The notes under the pieces were generated by a model that ran no database searches, was not told the DNA's origin, and saw only the letters and a program-made list of their open reading frames with translations. The position numbers and the translations under genes were made by a program. A stretch of DNA of 64,000 bases from Pleurotus ostreatus/Saccharomyces cerevisiae fusant (lineage: Eukaryota; Opisthokonta), in the NCBI GenBank assembly GCA_024196135.1, contig JAMQCK010000057.1:49136-113135 (forward strand), written 5' to 3'. Shown in pieces: positions 42,827 to 54,385 of the stretch (the first letter of the stretch is position 1; the number at the start of each line of letters is the position of its first letter).

Positions 42827-45063
42827 TCAGTAGTCGTGAAGCGCGTATTTGGACATGTGTCGTATCCTCCGTCCATACTTGAAGAATATGTACGGAAGCG
42901 GCACCATCACGAGCGATAGACAGCCCACTTAACTGCTGTCAGCGCGCACTTCTAAGCAAAAGCATTGACGTACACAGTGTGCACCCCCACGACACCGGAA
43001 ACGCCGCCGGCCCGTTCTTCTTCTGCAGATTTTCGAACATAGCGCGCGCGAACAGCGGGAATGCGCCGCCTACGATGGCGCGGAAGAAATTGTTGCCAGC
43101 GAGAATTGAGGCGGCGTAGCCGGGGTATGAGTCGGGCTTAGGGATCGGAGGTGAGCCAGGAACCTCACGAAGCGTTCGTCAGGGACTCACCAAGTAATTG
43201 ACTACGCTTTGGAAAAGGCAGAACGTGCCGACGCTAATGAACGACGACCCAATAATGGGAACGATCCAGTGGATGCTCGCGGTCGAAGTCCACCCAAACC
43301 AGAACTACGTGGCAGTCAACGCTGAGTCCACGACGATTGTAGTTGGTCAAAAAACATACCAAGCAAACAGGAATTGCCCAACACCCTATCAACGCCGGTG
43401 GCAGCCTTGCCTCGGGCGTGACGCGTGTGTTACCGTGCGCGTCAGGTTCGTACAGCGGTTCCAAATACCACTTCGCGTAGACGCAATAGAAAGGGTATGT
43501 GACGTAGACACCGGAGAAGATACCGAGGAAGGCGAGGCCCTCCATGCCGAGGTTGAAGCCGTAAATGTTTGTAAAGACGAGAGGGAAAGCCTCGAACCAG
43601 ACGTACTGCGGGAACGGTGAGTACAAAGAACAATAGTGGCGGGAGAAGTCGCATACCAAGAGCGCGTAAATTAAGGCGATGTAGACGTTGAGCGAGAGCA
43701 CGATAGGTTCGGTGAGCATCAGCTGGAAAGGTCTGACGAAGGTCATCTGCAGAGACGTGCTGAGAGCTTGAGAGGCGACTGGATGACGCGTTAGATATGA
43801 GAACGCGCTCATCAACCAGCTCAGTTACTCACATGTGCGCTCGCCCTCCGTGTAGAGCATATCGTTGCCAGTCCGTCGACGCAGACGCTCCTTGCGTCGA
43901 TAGAGAATATTGTTGGGCGACGTCTCTGGCAGAAGTATGAATAATCCAATCCAAGTGGCGCCGGTGAGGAAGAGCAATGGCCATATTGACCAGCGCCAGC
44001 CGAGTGCGTGTGCAGCAAAGCCACCAATTATCGGTCTGAAATGAGGTGAATATGTGTTCGAGATAACCAGACGGTCGACGCACCCTAGCACAGGACCGCA
44101 GACAGAGAACGCGCCCCACAGCCCCATGGCGTACGCTCGCGTCTTGGGCGCGAACATATCGGATATGCTGGCGCCCACAGTAGCTTGAGGAGCTGCACGA
44201 GAAGAATTGTGAGCCATGTACGCAGTCACATCGCCGTAACTACTCACGCGAGCCCCAAAAGCCGGCTAGAAACCGCAGGACTAAGAATCCAGGTACATTC
44301 GTAGCCAGGACAGTCGGTACTTGCAGAACGACGAAGATGAAAAGGGAGATCATGTATGGAGGATTGCGCCCGATTTGCGGAATCTCCGTGAGTGGAGACA
44401 GAAACATGGGCCCGATGCCGTAGCCGAACACGAAGAGCGTCATGCCGAGGGTGGCTACGGGGAGGTTGGTGCCGAAGGCTTGCGCGAAGTCTGGGGGAAT
44501 TTTATGAGTGGCAAGTAGGTTTGGACTGAAAAAGCGTACCTTGTATGCCGGGGCTGTATATGCTGGAGCCGACGTATACGGAGAAAGTCAAGACGCAAAG
44601 CTGGAGGGTGACGAAGCTCTTCTTCGCCAGCGACCAGTTCATAGGGCTATTAAACGAGTAATCAGCGCAGGTCGCGAAAGGTGGGCCAGAAGACATACTT
44701 TGCAGGATCGTCAGGCGCATACCAGGTGACCAGATCAGGGTCTCCGTCTAGTTCTGGTGAAGACCCGGCGGGAGAGACCAAGGGGGAGACGCCCTTCTCC
44801 GACTTCTGGACCTCGCTTGTCGCTCGACTATCCATAGGATCTCCAACGACGGTCTCCTCGTCTGATGCGCGGGGAGTGAAGTCTGACGAGCTCGCATTCG
44901 CCTCTGCCAAGCGCGGTCTCTCGCCTCCTTCAGTATGCCCCTTCTCGTTCGTGTATCGTCGTGGTACGTTGAGATCTTCACGTTCTTCGGGATGCGAAAG
45001 CCAACGTCGCCCGGAGCCATAGTAGAGTATGTGCCCCAAAGTCGAGTCCCGGATTATCGACAT
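42827..45063 (-). CDS. MFS drug:H+ antiporter-like transporter (DHA1 type)
   Basis: Twelve-span major-facilitator transporter, probably in the plasma membrane; relatives export drugs or polyamines (TPO1/FLU1-like). ATG 45063 opens a long hydrophilic N-terminus (about 135 residues, Ser/Glu-rich, ending DDPANPMNWSLAKKSFVT). The spans are LQLCVLTFSVYVGSSIYSPG, VATLGMTLFVFGYGIGPMFL, MISLFIFVVLQVPTVLATNV, LRFLAGFWGS, YAMGLWGAFSVCGPVLG, PIIGGFAAHALGWRWSIWPL and others through NNFFRAIVGGAFPLFARAMF. The loop LTEIPQIGRNPPY between spans 2 and 3 and the PIIGGFAA...GWRWSIW motif after span 5 are DHA1 hallmarks. Eight or more short exons; it ends YGRRIRHMSKYALHDY at TGA 42829-42827. Substrate unknown. 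It sits between three small membrane-protein genes. Confidence 0.88.
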
Positions 45064-45586
45064 GATGACGGGGGGTGGGACGGAGAGTTGCGCGTAGGGA
45101 TTTTGTGGACGCTGGGAAGTTATACTTGCAGCGCCTGCGCAGTCGCAAGGACCCACTTTGCCGCTGTCTGCAGGCGCTTGCAGTCGTGCATGACATCAGG
45201 GGCGATTAACAGCGAAGGCGCTGAAGGTCGTCTACTTGAGTTTGCATCCGTCTAACTTGCCGGTGCTCCGAGACTCGGAACCAAAATCCATAACCTAAAG
45301 AGGACGGGCTTGCCATCGACTTGTATACATCAATCATATGATTTGTGCGCAGGTATGCTCACGCTACTGGCCCGTCGTTGTGAGTGATCCTTTGCACTGG
45401 CAAAGTGGCATATTACTTACGATATGGTGAAATCTGCGTGCGGCCACGGGCATCCACTCTTAATCTGGATCATTGGGCAAGACCTTTCTCTGTATCCGCG
45501 ACGCGATCCTTCACCCACTCCACTGCACGCGCGAGGGCAATCTCTAGGAATCTATGACCTAGTGGTCTCAGCGTTGGACGAGCCGC
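45064..45586. other. Upstream region of the MFS transporter
   Basis: About 520 bases of divergent spacer between the transporter and copy B of the small gene. It must hold both promoters. No other feature was recognised. Confidence 0.4.
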
Positions 45587-45594
45587 TATAATAG
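45587..45594 (+). promoter_or_regulatory. TATA box
   Basis: TATAATAG lies 90 bases before the ATG at 45677. Confidence 0.5.
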
Positions 45595-45676
45595 ACCAGA
45601 CTCACCAAAAGGCATCCCAAGTGTGTTGCCACGACAATCAAGCCCCAAGCGTTTTCACACACTAAAGACATCGAAC

Positions 45677-46047
45677 ATGGCCTTGAACCGCGGAGGAGCT
45701 ATCGTGAGTTGGTCGCAGGTGAGTGAACAGGCGTCTGACATTCGTAGGCCGTTGGCATACTGGGCGCCTTCATTACGGGCTCGGTAGTAATGGCCAGTCG
45801 CGATATGGTCAATGACAAGCGGCACGGAAGCAGCATAGGACCGGACGGTGAGTAGTTTGGCGTCGTTGGCGCATTACAGAGCCTAGCAACAGCTAAGTCT
45901 TGCCGAAAGTGGGTGCTGATGCGACTTGCAGGAATTACGAGCAACGTTCTTGACAAGAAAGCGTCAGACCAGAATCGCCCGGACAATTGCGACGTGAAGG
46001 AAATTCGGGACAGGCGTTTGGCTGAGCATCGCTCCAGAGGGAAGTGA
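45677..46047 (+). CDS. Small single-span membrane protein, unknown (copy B)
   Basis: Three exons (45677-45703, 45748-45847, 45932-46047) splice in phase to 80 residues. Exon 1 is again 27 bases (MALNRGGAI), and exon 2 is again exactly 100 bases, with the hydrophobic helix AVGILGAFITGSVVMASRD and then a charged segment. Exon 3 encodes a hydrophilic, basic-acidic tail ending EHRSRGK at TGA 46045-46047. The split codon between exons 2 and 3 is a glycine in both A and B. The residues RGG at positions 5-7 are shared with copy A, but overall identity is low, so they are old paralogues at best. Confidence 0.68.
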
Positions 46048-46361
46048 ATGGTACAGCAACAGCTCAGAAATATCGTATCGTAGACGGCAGTGAATAACAT
46101 TCGCCTGAGGTTCATAAGCCTAGCTATCACTGACCCAAGATGAGAGACTTACTTTTCATCCTCGGGTTCCGGTTGGTAAACGCAGCTTAGCTTTAACATC
46201 TCTGGCAAAGAGGGCATGATCCCGCGACCATGTAGGCGTTCGTCATGGGACAACTTGCAGTGCCGTTACTCAATGGCAAGCAGCGACGAAGCAAGGGTGT
46301 GCTGACCGGGTCAATGACTTCACTCTCCCATGGCATCCTCGTCACGAGAGGTTCGGCGAGG
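46048..46361. other. Spacer between small genes B and C
   Basis: About 310 bases. Nothing recognised apart from the TATA box that follows. Confidence 0.4.
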
Positions 46362-46369
46362 TATAAGAG
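46362..46369 (+). promoter_or_regulatory. TATA box
   Basis: TATAAGAG lies 73 bases before the ATG at 46435, identical to the box before copy A. Confidence 0.5.
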
Positions 46370-46434
46370 CCTAGAGTCGTAGGAGGACCGAGAAGCATAT
46401 CTCTCGCGATACGCCAAACCCCTCAGAAACCTCG

Positions 46435-46755
46435 ATGCTCGCCAACAAGGGAACCGGCGTCGTGCGTGATCCCCAGCTTGCCATAGCTTCCCCACTAACA
46501 GAGAACACCGATCGTCAGGCCATAGCAGGTGTAGCTGCGGCAGGGTTAGCCGCCGCCAGCTTGTATAACTCGACGAGAGTAACGGCGGAGGAGAAGGTTG
46601 CCAAGAGTGCGTCGGCGAGCGATCAGAGCATCACAGCTTGCTGACCCAGACCTATAGGCGGACGCGACCAACGATCACCGCTGGCTCAAGCCAGTGCCAC
46701 TGTCCACCCAGGTAGCCAAAATTTGCCGGAGTTGAGCACCCATCGAAGAAGCTAG
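46435..46755 (+). CDS. Small single-span membrane protein, unknown (copy C)
   Basis: Three exons (46435-46461, 46519-46606, 46658-46755) splice in phase to 70 residues. Exon 1 is 27 bases (MLANKGTGV); exon 2 encodes the small-residue helix AIAGVAAAGLAAASLYNSTR followed by VTAEEKVAK; exon 3 gives a hydrophilic tail ending THRRS at TAG 46753-46755. Sequence is less like A and B than they are like each other, but exon 1 length, intron positions, helix placement and TATA box are the same. The last exon is the least certain part; without its splice the frame would stop after about 69 residues anyway. Confidence 0.55.
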
Positions 46756-46986
46756 AAGAGGATGGTGAATACTACAAAGAAGAGGAAAACAGAAAACATA
46801 CCTTGCACTACGCTCCATATCGCAAACAAACTCGGCGCGATCTGATGTTCACACAAGTACTCTTATGCCTTGCCGTTCTGCCTCGTCAGTGCTCATCACA
46901 AGGATACATATGAGCGTCCCAAAGTTGAACAATTAGCAGCAGATGAGTACTGAAGTATAGCGCGTAAAACCTATGATACACGATTG

Positions 46987-49900
46987 CTATTGTGTGCCCG
47001 TGCGAGTCTCTTTCTTCCGCCGAGCGCGCTCACGTTTGGTCTCGAGTTCGTGCCATTCGCCTTCGAGCGTGGACAGACTGGAAAACAAGAGTAAGGACAG
47101 ACAGCAAGGATATGAAAACCCCGACTTACCCTGACGGCAATTCGGGCTGCGGATCTTGCTTGAAGTACGATGCCTCCATAGCTTGGGTCGCGGTGGCGCG
47201 CGCCCCCGGATCATACGCAAGCAGGAACTCAGCAAGGTCAAGTGCTGACGGCGACATCCACCTAGAGATATGTCAGTAATGATAGCAAGCGCAAGAGGGG
47301 GAAGACCAACTTCTTGAAGTATTCACGAAAATGATTCGGTACTGGCTCCTTCGGCTTCACGAGCTCGTACCAAGGCAGATTGTGCACACCGGGCCAGCGC
47401 TCTGCTGTCGGCGTCCCCATCACCTTGTAGATGACATCCAGCTGGTGTATCTCGTCGTCGCCCTGGAAGACGGGCTTCTTCGTAAACAGCTCGAGCATGA
47501 TGCACCTTGACGAAGCGTCAGAACAGATGACCAGTCCTATGAACTTTGCACGTACCCCGCACTCCACATATCGACCTCAGGTCCGTACATGGTCGCGCCA
47601 AGAAGCAGCTCCGGTGGTCTGTACCATAACGTGATGACGCGGTTGGTGTAGTCCGCGCGCCGTCGCTTGTGATAGAAGCGCGCAAGCCCGAAGTCCGCAA
47701 GCTTGAGCTCTCCACGGTTGTTGACCAGGATATTCGAGCCCTTGATATCGCGGTGAATGACGCCCTTGTGGTGGAGGTAAGCCAACCCCGCGAGCATCTG
47801 ATAGCACAGCGACTTGAGATGCGCCTCCGTGAAGCTGAACTGGTGCTGGGACAGAATGCCAGTCAGGTCGTGGTCCATGTACTGGAAGACCATGTAGACG
47901 TGGGCTATGAATGATAAGCACTCGTAGCTTTGAAAAGAGGGCCAGACTTACCATTCGACACCATCATCTCGTACAGTCGGATGACATTCTCATGCTTGAG
48001 CGATTGCAGCAGCTTGATCTCCCGCATCGCAGTGACAGGGAAGCCGTCGCGTTCTGTCTCCATGCGTATCCGCTTAAGCGCAACCAAGTTCTTCGACACG
48101 TTGTTCATGGCCTTGTAGACCTTGCCGAACGTGCCCTCGCCGACCTGGCTGACAATGCTGTACAGCTCGCTCTTCTCCGCAGACGTCGTAGGAGCCGATG
48201 CAGGCGGTGGCGCAGGTGCCATGGCAGCGTCGCTGGGCCCTGCCTCCTTGATGGGCTGCACCTTCTCCGGCGGCGATGTTGGATGCGTAGTCGGCGGCCC
48301 TGTTGTTGGCGTCCGCGAGTCAGCCGTCGCAGGTGGGGTAGGGTCCGTCGCTGGTCTCGGTGTAGTCTGCGCAGGCGGCTCAGCAGTAGGCGTGGGCTCA
48401 GCACTCGCCGGCGCAGGGGCGGGAGCGGGCGCGTCATCCGACATATCCATATCCTCATCCTCCCCAGTGAAGAATTTCTTCAGCGCCGCATTTGGCTTCG
48501 CCTGGTGCTTGATAGGCGCAAACCCGATGGGCTTGAAGCCAGCCTTCCGGGGGCGGTTCGCACCTTTCGCGAGCTCGGCCTTAGGGTCTGCAGGCACGAT
48601 GACCGGAGGTGCTTGTACCGGGGGCGGGTTGACGGGCCGTGGCTGAGGGAAAGGCGCCTGAGCGGGCATCGTCGTCTGTCCAGGCATAGGGACTTGACCG
48701 GGCATCTGAGCCTGGGCGGGCATCTGCCCAGGCATAGGCACCTGTCCGGCCATGGTCGGACCACGGAAGGGCGTTTGGGTGGCTCCGTACGGATACCCAG
48801 GAAATCCTGGCATTCCCGGCATCCCATAGGGCATAGGAGGCATTCCGGGCATGCCAGGCATCCCGGGCATCGGATACATGTACGGCACGCCTTGCATGGG
48901 GCGCTGCGGGAGACCAGGCGTCGGAACGCCATTGTACGGATGCTGCATGAGAGCGGGATTCTGTGGAAGAGGATGGCCGTGCTGAGCATGCATTTGCTGC
49001 ATCTGCGCTGGCGTCTGTTGTGGCTGCGGCTGCGCGGGAAGCGGGTGATTTGTTGGCGCGACGGGCTGAGAGGGCTGCGAGGACGGTTGCGGGGTCGCAG
49101 ATTGCGATACAGGCTGAGGAAGGGTGGGCGAGTTACGCGGCAGTGTTGCTTCCGGCGTGTGCCCCGATGGCCCAGGACCAGCCTGCGTCTCACCCTTTGG
49201 CGCATCTACCGCCATGGGTTGTGGTGAGGTGTCTGCTCTGAAGGGTGGCGCCATAGCAGCCTTGGGTTTCGGCGGCAGGTTCGCAGATGGCGGGACCTTC
49301 GTCTTGCTGGAACCTCCTGCAGCCTCCGGTGTCATGCTCGAGGTAACCGGCTTCACAGGTATTGGAGCAGCGGGAGTAGACGATGTCGCTGCAGGGCTGA
49401 TCTCCTTGACCGGCTGAGGTCCGCTGGTTGTCGACGATTGCGAGCCCTCATGTTTGAGTGGTTGCTGGCTCTCTCGAGGTGGTGGTTGCGATGACGAAGA
49501 CGCCAGTGGATCTCGCGAAGACTCGCGCACGAACTCCTGCGGACGCTCAGGTAGCGGCTCTCGCGGGCCTGACCGGACGGTCTCAGACGACCCTTTGCTC
49601 GAGCGAATGAGCTCCTGCTCAAAACTACGCAGCCCACCCATCGACTCTCTTGGCGGAGAAATGGCGAACGAAGCCTCGTCGCTGGCTCTCTTCTGCTTCG
49701 CGGACGTAAGCCATGGTGTAAAAACATAGAACCTCTATACAAACCTTGTTCCCCTTCCCGTTCGACTGGTATTTTCCATTGCGCTTCTGGCGAGGCGAAG
49801 TCTCGACCCCTTCGCCAGCCTTATTAGTCGGGGATAATACTGTCGTAGTCGCGGTTGGTAATCGATGCATTTGCCGGGGACGAGCGTAGGGGCTGATGCT

Positions 49901-51149
49901 CCGAGTACGACTGCGACTTCGACTGCGAGAGGTGCTCCTTGAGCGAGATGATATGCTCCGCCGTCGTCGTGGGGGCGATGGTCGGCTATGAGCTGGTGAC
50001 GGCGGTCGCTCGTAGACGATCTTGCGTGGTCGGCCCCGATCGTCGTCATGAGGTCGATCGTGACGAGCACGCTTGCTCGCGGGCGGAGATATCGAGCGTG
50101 AGGGTGAACGTCTTCGAGGGCGGCCATGAAGCTCGTCGTACGAGGAAGAACGCGGAGGCGACGTGGAATGATGGTGTTTTCGGCTGTGTGAAGGCGACGG
50201 ATAACGAGCTGCCCGTGAATCACGCCTACTCCAGCTTATGAGGAGATATTTAGCTTAGTGAAGAAGGGCAGGGTATATGCACGTACTTGTTGAGGTCGTC
50301 GTCGAAGCCCGCAGCGCCGCCGCTACCTCCACTCTCCCTTGCTCGCTTCTGCTTGTTCTTCTTCCCCTTATTCTTGTGTTTGCTGTACTTCGGGTCGATG
50401 CCCTGCTCACGCAGGCGCTCCTCGTACAGCTCGCCGTTGTGCGCCGATTTCCAGCCCGGTGCGGGCTCCCACATGCGGTCTCTGTCATCATCTGCTGGCC
50501 GATCTGGACGCTTCTGCTCCTCCCGGGCCCGCCGCCGCGTGTCCCAGCCCGCATCGCTCGTGTATTTCTTCCCGTCGTCCTCTTTGCGTCCTTTTCCGCG
50601 CCAGCCGTCACCGCTTCGGCGCTCGTCGGAACGGCGGGACTGACTGAGGTCCGGCGTCCACCCGTATCCTTCGTCGTACACTGGTTCAACCGCAGCGGCG
50701 CCCCATGACTCACGTATAGAGACGGGTGCCGAAGGCGAGGACGGGCCTGTGTTGTAGTCGGGGTACCAGCTACGGCTGGGCTGTGGGTAGCGCGAGCCGT
50801 GGTAGTCCGCCTCCCGCACATCCGTCATCGAAAAGTCGTCTCGCCCGCGCGAGCGATAGTCGTCGCGGCCGTACGCATACACATCCTCCTCCACCGGTGG
50901 TCTCCATCGCGAGGACGACCCGCTGTCCTTGGATTCGTAGCGGCCTCTTTTTGACGCCCTGTACCCGTCGTCGTGCGAAGAAGCGTGATACATGCGTGTG
51001 TGCGAGTCGGTACGCGTGTCGCCGGATAGCGAGCGGGTGTCGGTCGGGTGTACTGTTGTGGGATGCGGGTCGTGGTGGTCGTCGTCCTTGTTCTTGGATG
51101 GGTGTTGGCGCTTGTGCCGAGACGGACGATGGCTTGAGGCACTAGACAT
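46987..51149 (-). CDS. CTK1: CTD kinase CTK1/CDK12-type with RS-rich N-terminus
   Basis: Cyclin-dependent kinase that phosphorylates Ser2 of the RNA polymerase II C-terminal domain during elongation. It starts at ATG 51149 (MSSASSHRPSRHKRQHPSKN). The first roughly 750 residues are disordered: His/Arg/Asp-rich, then RGRPRKIVYERPPSPAHSRP and an RS run (RSISSRSRSTSRSRSRSRTR, about 49,890-49,950), then a long Pro/Gln/Met region with PGMPGMPGMPPMP and QMPGQVPMPGQ repeats. The kinase domain reads VSQVGEGTFGKVYKA (Gly loop), LVALKRIRMETERDGFPVTA (Lys), MREIKLLQSL, YMDHDLTGIL, HRDIKGSNILV (catalytic loop), LADFGLARFY (DFG), RVITLWYRPPELLLGA, CIMLELFTKKPVF and LLAYDPGARATATQAM. A PITAIRE-like helix is present as PVTAMRE. 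It ends RRKKETRTGTQ at TAG 46989-46987. The RS region resembles metazoan CDK12 rather than yeast Ctk1. Confidence 0.92.
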
Positions 51150-51821
51150 GGTTCCGGACAAAAAGGGTGAGTGATGGCTGCTGGTGCGCTGACGGATGAA
51201 CACGAAAGCAAAACGAAAGCAAAGCGGGCGCCACGGGCGAATAAATGAGCAGATGGACGTGCAGGGGGGACTGTAGGCGTTACAACATAAATCGTCGAGG
51301 ATGAAGTGCGGCGCTTGGGATCGGTCGTCCGTGAGGCACGCAGGTAAGGCCTGGGTATAACGCCCTCCTCCGCAGGATAATTGGGTAAAAGGTGTATGGG
51401 GGCAGCGTGTTGTTAAATAACACTGGGATGAGGTCGCGGTCAAGACGCGAAGTTCGCCGCCAGAGGGCGCATCGCACAGGGAGGAAAACTTACAGGGCAC
51501 CTTCAGTCTATCTGCTGGGGGACAGCCCAGCGCGTACAGCGAGCGCGTTGCGTGCGAGGAGTGTGGAGAACGTCGCGCGCAATGTCACCGCGGACGTGAC
51601 TGACGGCGTCAGGGAAGACGAGCAGAACACAGGCATCGGCCCGATCATCCTGGGCCTGACTTCATCAACTCTGCCCGATTCGACAGGGAAACGCATGACC
51701 CATGAGTGGTCCACCGGATCGACAAAGCGTTGCTACTGATACAAAAGTTACAAAGGGATAGCTACGGAAAGCACGACTGGTGATAGTACACGAGATTAAA
51801 CAGCTAAACGTTCGGTTCAAT
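51150..51821. other. Intergenic region upstream of the CTD kinase
   Basis: About 670 bases between two minus-strand genes. It holds the kinase promoter and the 3' UTR of the WD40 gene. Frames here look random. Confidence 0.4.
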
Positions 51822-54077
51822 TTATTGGTTGGTGCATTCCAGCGTCGGGCTGCCATCGCTGCCAAGTGCCCTCCGCGCATGCATGGCGAGGCTGAGTAGC
51901 ATCGACTCGTCAAGGCTACGCAGGGGTGTCTGGTGCGAATTCGCTTCCAGGATGCTGTCTGCGCTGCCCAGTTTCGAGAACAGAGGCGGCCCACGGCACC
52001 TTGGCTTCGGAGCGAAGAGCTGCTGAATGTGAATAACGCGATCGAGATACGGTGGATATGAACTTGCCTTCACGGTCGTGTCTATGCCACTGACGGCGAA
52101 CAAAGGCAGCTTGGGGTGGCCTGAATGGAGTCAGATAAGGTTCGTGATGCACACTGGTCTGTCGACATACCCTCAATGACATTGACGACCTCGCCATCGC
52201 CCTCAAGGATGTCAACGAGCTTCCCGTCTTCCTTTTGCCAGATGAAGAGGTTGCCGTCGTCGGAGCCTGACACGACGAACTCGTCGCTCGGTCCCAAGTA
52301 ATTGACTTGCGTGTTATGAGTCTTCGAACCCTCTTGTCTGCAAGACTTGACTCACCATCCTTCACTGTCCTGATGTTCTTCGCACCCGCAAAGCGCCTCC
52401 TGGGCATCACCGTTGGCACATCTGGGAAAGGGCCTGGGTCTTCCTCTTCCTCATCGTCGCTGTCACTGTGATCCCCACTCTCGTCCGTGTCTCGCCCTTC
52501 ATCCTCCTCCATGTCGTCAGACTGGGCCATCTCGTCAATATCTCTCTCCATGTCCGAGTCTGAAGGCCAATGTGATGGCCGCTCTCTGGGACTTCGTGAT
52601 ATTGAGCGCCTTCCAGAGCCTCTTGACGTTGAGCGCTTCCCAGAACCCGACGCGACACTATCTTTTCTCTCCTTCGCTTCATTCGAGGGTACGATGGATG
52701 ACCGGCGCGAAGTGCTCCCATCTGTCGGATCGTCCAGCGTGGAATATAGGTAAACAGCATCCGCACTGAAAGCTGCAAGTCCTTTCGTTAGCACCTTTTC
52801 GTGGGCGACTGTTGAAATCATTGTACTCACAAAAGATCGCCTCATGCCCATTGCTCGCCGACATCTTGCACCCCGTAATATGGTTGCCCAATCCCAACAA
52901 ACGACCCCCATTATCTTCCGACTCCCCCTCCCTCCTCGGGCGCCCAAACCGGCGCACGCAGGTCGTCAGGCACTCGGTAGACACACTAGAGGGTGGGACG
53001 CCCCATTCCTCTTGGAGAAAGCGCCCCGAATGCCGTCGGTCGAAGAGGTAGCCATAGTCCGACTCCCCCGCCACGATGAGCTGGTGCGGCGTCAGTGGCG
53101 AGAGCGACATGGACATCAGCTCAAAGTCCACTTTGACGATGGGCGTGGGGCAGTTGCCGTCCTTGCGGCGGCAGGGGTGCTTGGCGCGCAGGTCGTGCTG
53201 GCGGACGGTGCCGTCCTCGCTCACGGAGAGAAACAGGTCGGGACTGTGTTCAGTGATGATGCGCTTCACGGCGCCCTTGTGACAGCGGATGACATGCGTG
53301 CAGGCTTCAGCGGTGCTATATGTGGTACAGCCTGAATTTCTTATGAGCTGACACTCCGCTGACGGGGGATAATATTCAGACCTTGCGAAGAATGCACTTC
53401 CCCAACATCGCAGACCCGTACTTGATGGTCACCAGCGCAGGAGACTCTGCAAGAGATTCAGTCAGATAGCAGAACAGATGGGGGAGGGAAGGACATGGGT
53501 GATGATGATGCGCAAGTATGGGCGGAACGGTCGAGTAAATGTATGATGACTTCACGCACATCCTCGACGAATGCGGCAGCATCTTGTTGTTGAAGATATT
53601 CGCCTGATGCCCCGTCCGAATGACTGAGCGACAAGTAAACGGGAATGGCTGGTCCGGATCGTCGTTCGTCTGGTCCATTCGCCAGACGCGTACGCTGCAC
53701 AAACGTCCTCAGCTCCTGGCCTTCTCACCGAGACGCCTAACCACTCACGTCCGATCATCGCCACCACTAAGCAGGAGCTCGCCTTCCCGCGCCCAGCTTA
53801 GCGCATTCACGCATCCCGTATGCCCGTATGCATCCCCATCGCCGCCGCCGACGTGGTACCCGTTGTCGTCCCCGAGCACATTCACGCGGTCGAGGGGCCA
53901 GGTGAGGCAAGCAGAGATCGCATCGCGCTTGAGACGCTCAGAGGTGCGAAGGGATGGGTAGGAGGAGGACAGTGTGGTGATCCCATTGTATAGCTTGGCG
54001 GAGGTAGATTGATGGTAGGACTTAAAGGACTCGGAGGGGTTCGCAGATGACGATGGTGAAGGCGATCTATGAGGCAT
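51822..54077 (-). CDS. WD40-repeat protein, DCAF-like
   Basis: Probable substrate receptor for a CUL4-DDB1 ubiquitin ligase, by resemblance to DCAF6/DCAF8/WDTC1. It starts at ATG 54077 (MPHRSPSPSSSANPSESFKS). WD repeats on the translated exons: GHTGCVNALSWAREGELLLS, GGDDRSVRVWRMDQ, a GHQANIFNNKMLPHSS segment, VRVCDVGEVH, CHKGAVKRIITEHSPDLFLS, VSEDGTVRQHDLRAKHPCRR, MSLSPLTPHQLIVAGESDYG, YLFDRRHSGRFLQEEW, and after a long acidic Ser-rich insert (DMERDIDEMAQSDDMEEDEG) YLGPSDEFVVSGSDDGNLFI and HPKLPLFAVSGIDTTVK. The VRQHDLR and YLFDRR elements are the WDxR-like DDB1-binding type. It ends SDGSPTLECTNQ at TAA 51824-51822. It could also be another WD40 adaptor; the DCAF assignment is by pattern. Confidence 0.78.
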
Positions 54078-54385
54078 GGTGCCGCAGGTGCGAGTTGCGA
54101 GAGGGTAAGGTGTTCATTCAAGCGATGTGTTCACTCGTTTACATGCAGGTGCCCAGCGAAAGTTCCGTCATGGAAGCGGGCAGTAGGATCTGGAATCGCG
54201 GGCCGGTGTGCCGGGTGGCGTCGATGGTGAAGCCAACCTGGTGGACCCACAACGTTGAGGTGCGTGTACTCGAAGATACAATGACCTTGAGGATAGATGG
54301 TACTGGGGGTAATAGGTGTAGGAACTCGTCTGATTCGTTATGTGGTACGAGGGATGACAGTCTTGCGGAAAATAAAAAACCGCAT
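54078..54385. other. Intergenic spacer
   Basis: About 310 bases between two minus-strand genes; no feature seen. Confidence 0.4.

Noticed and set aside
47911..49227. 438-codon plus-strand frame opposite the CTD kinase
   Set aside because: Arg/His-rich antisense shadow of the Pro/Gln/Met region of the kinase.
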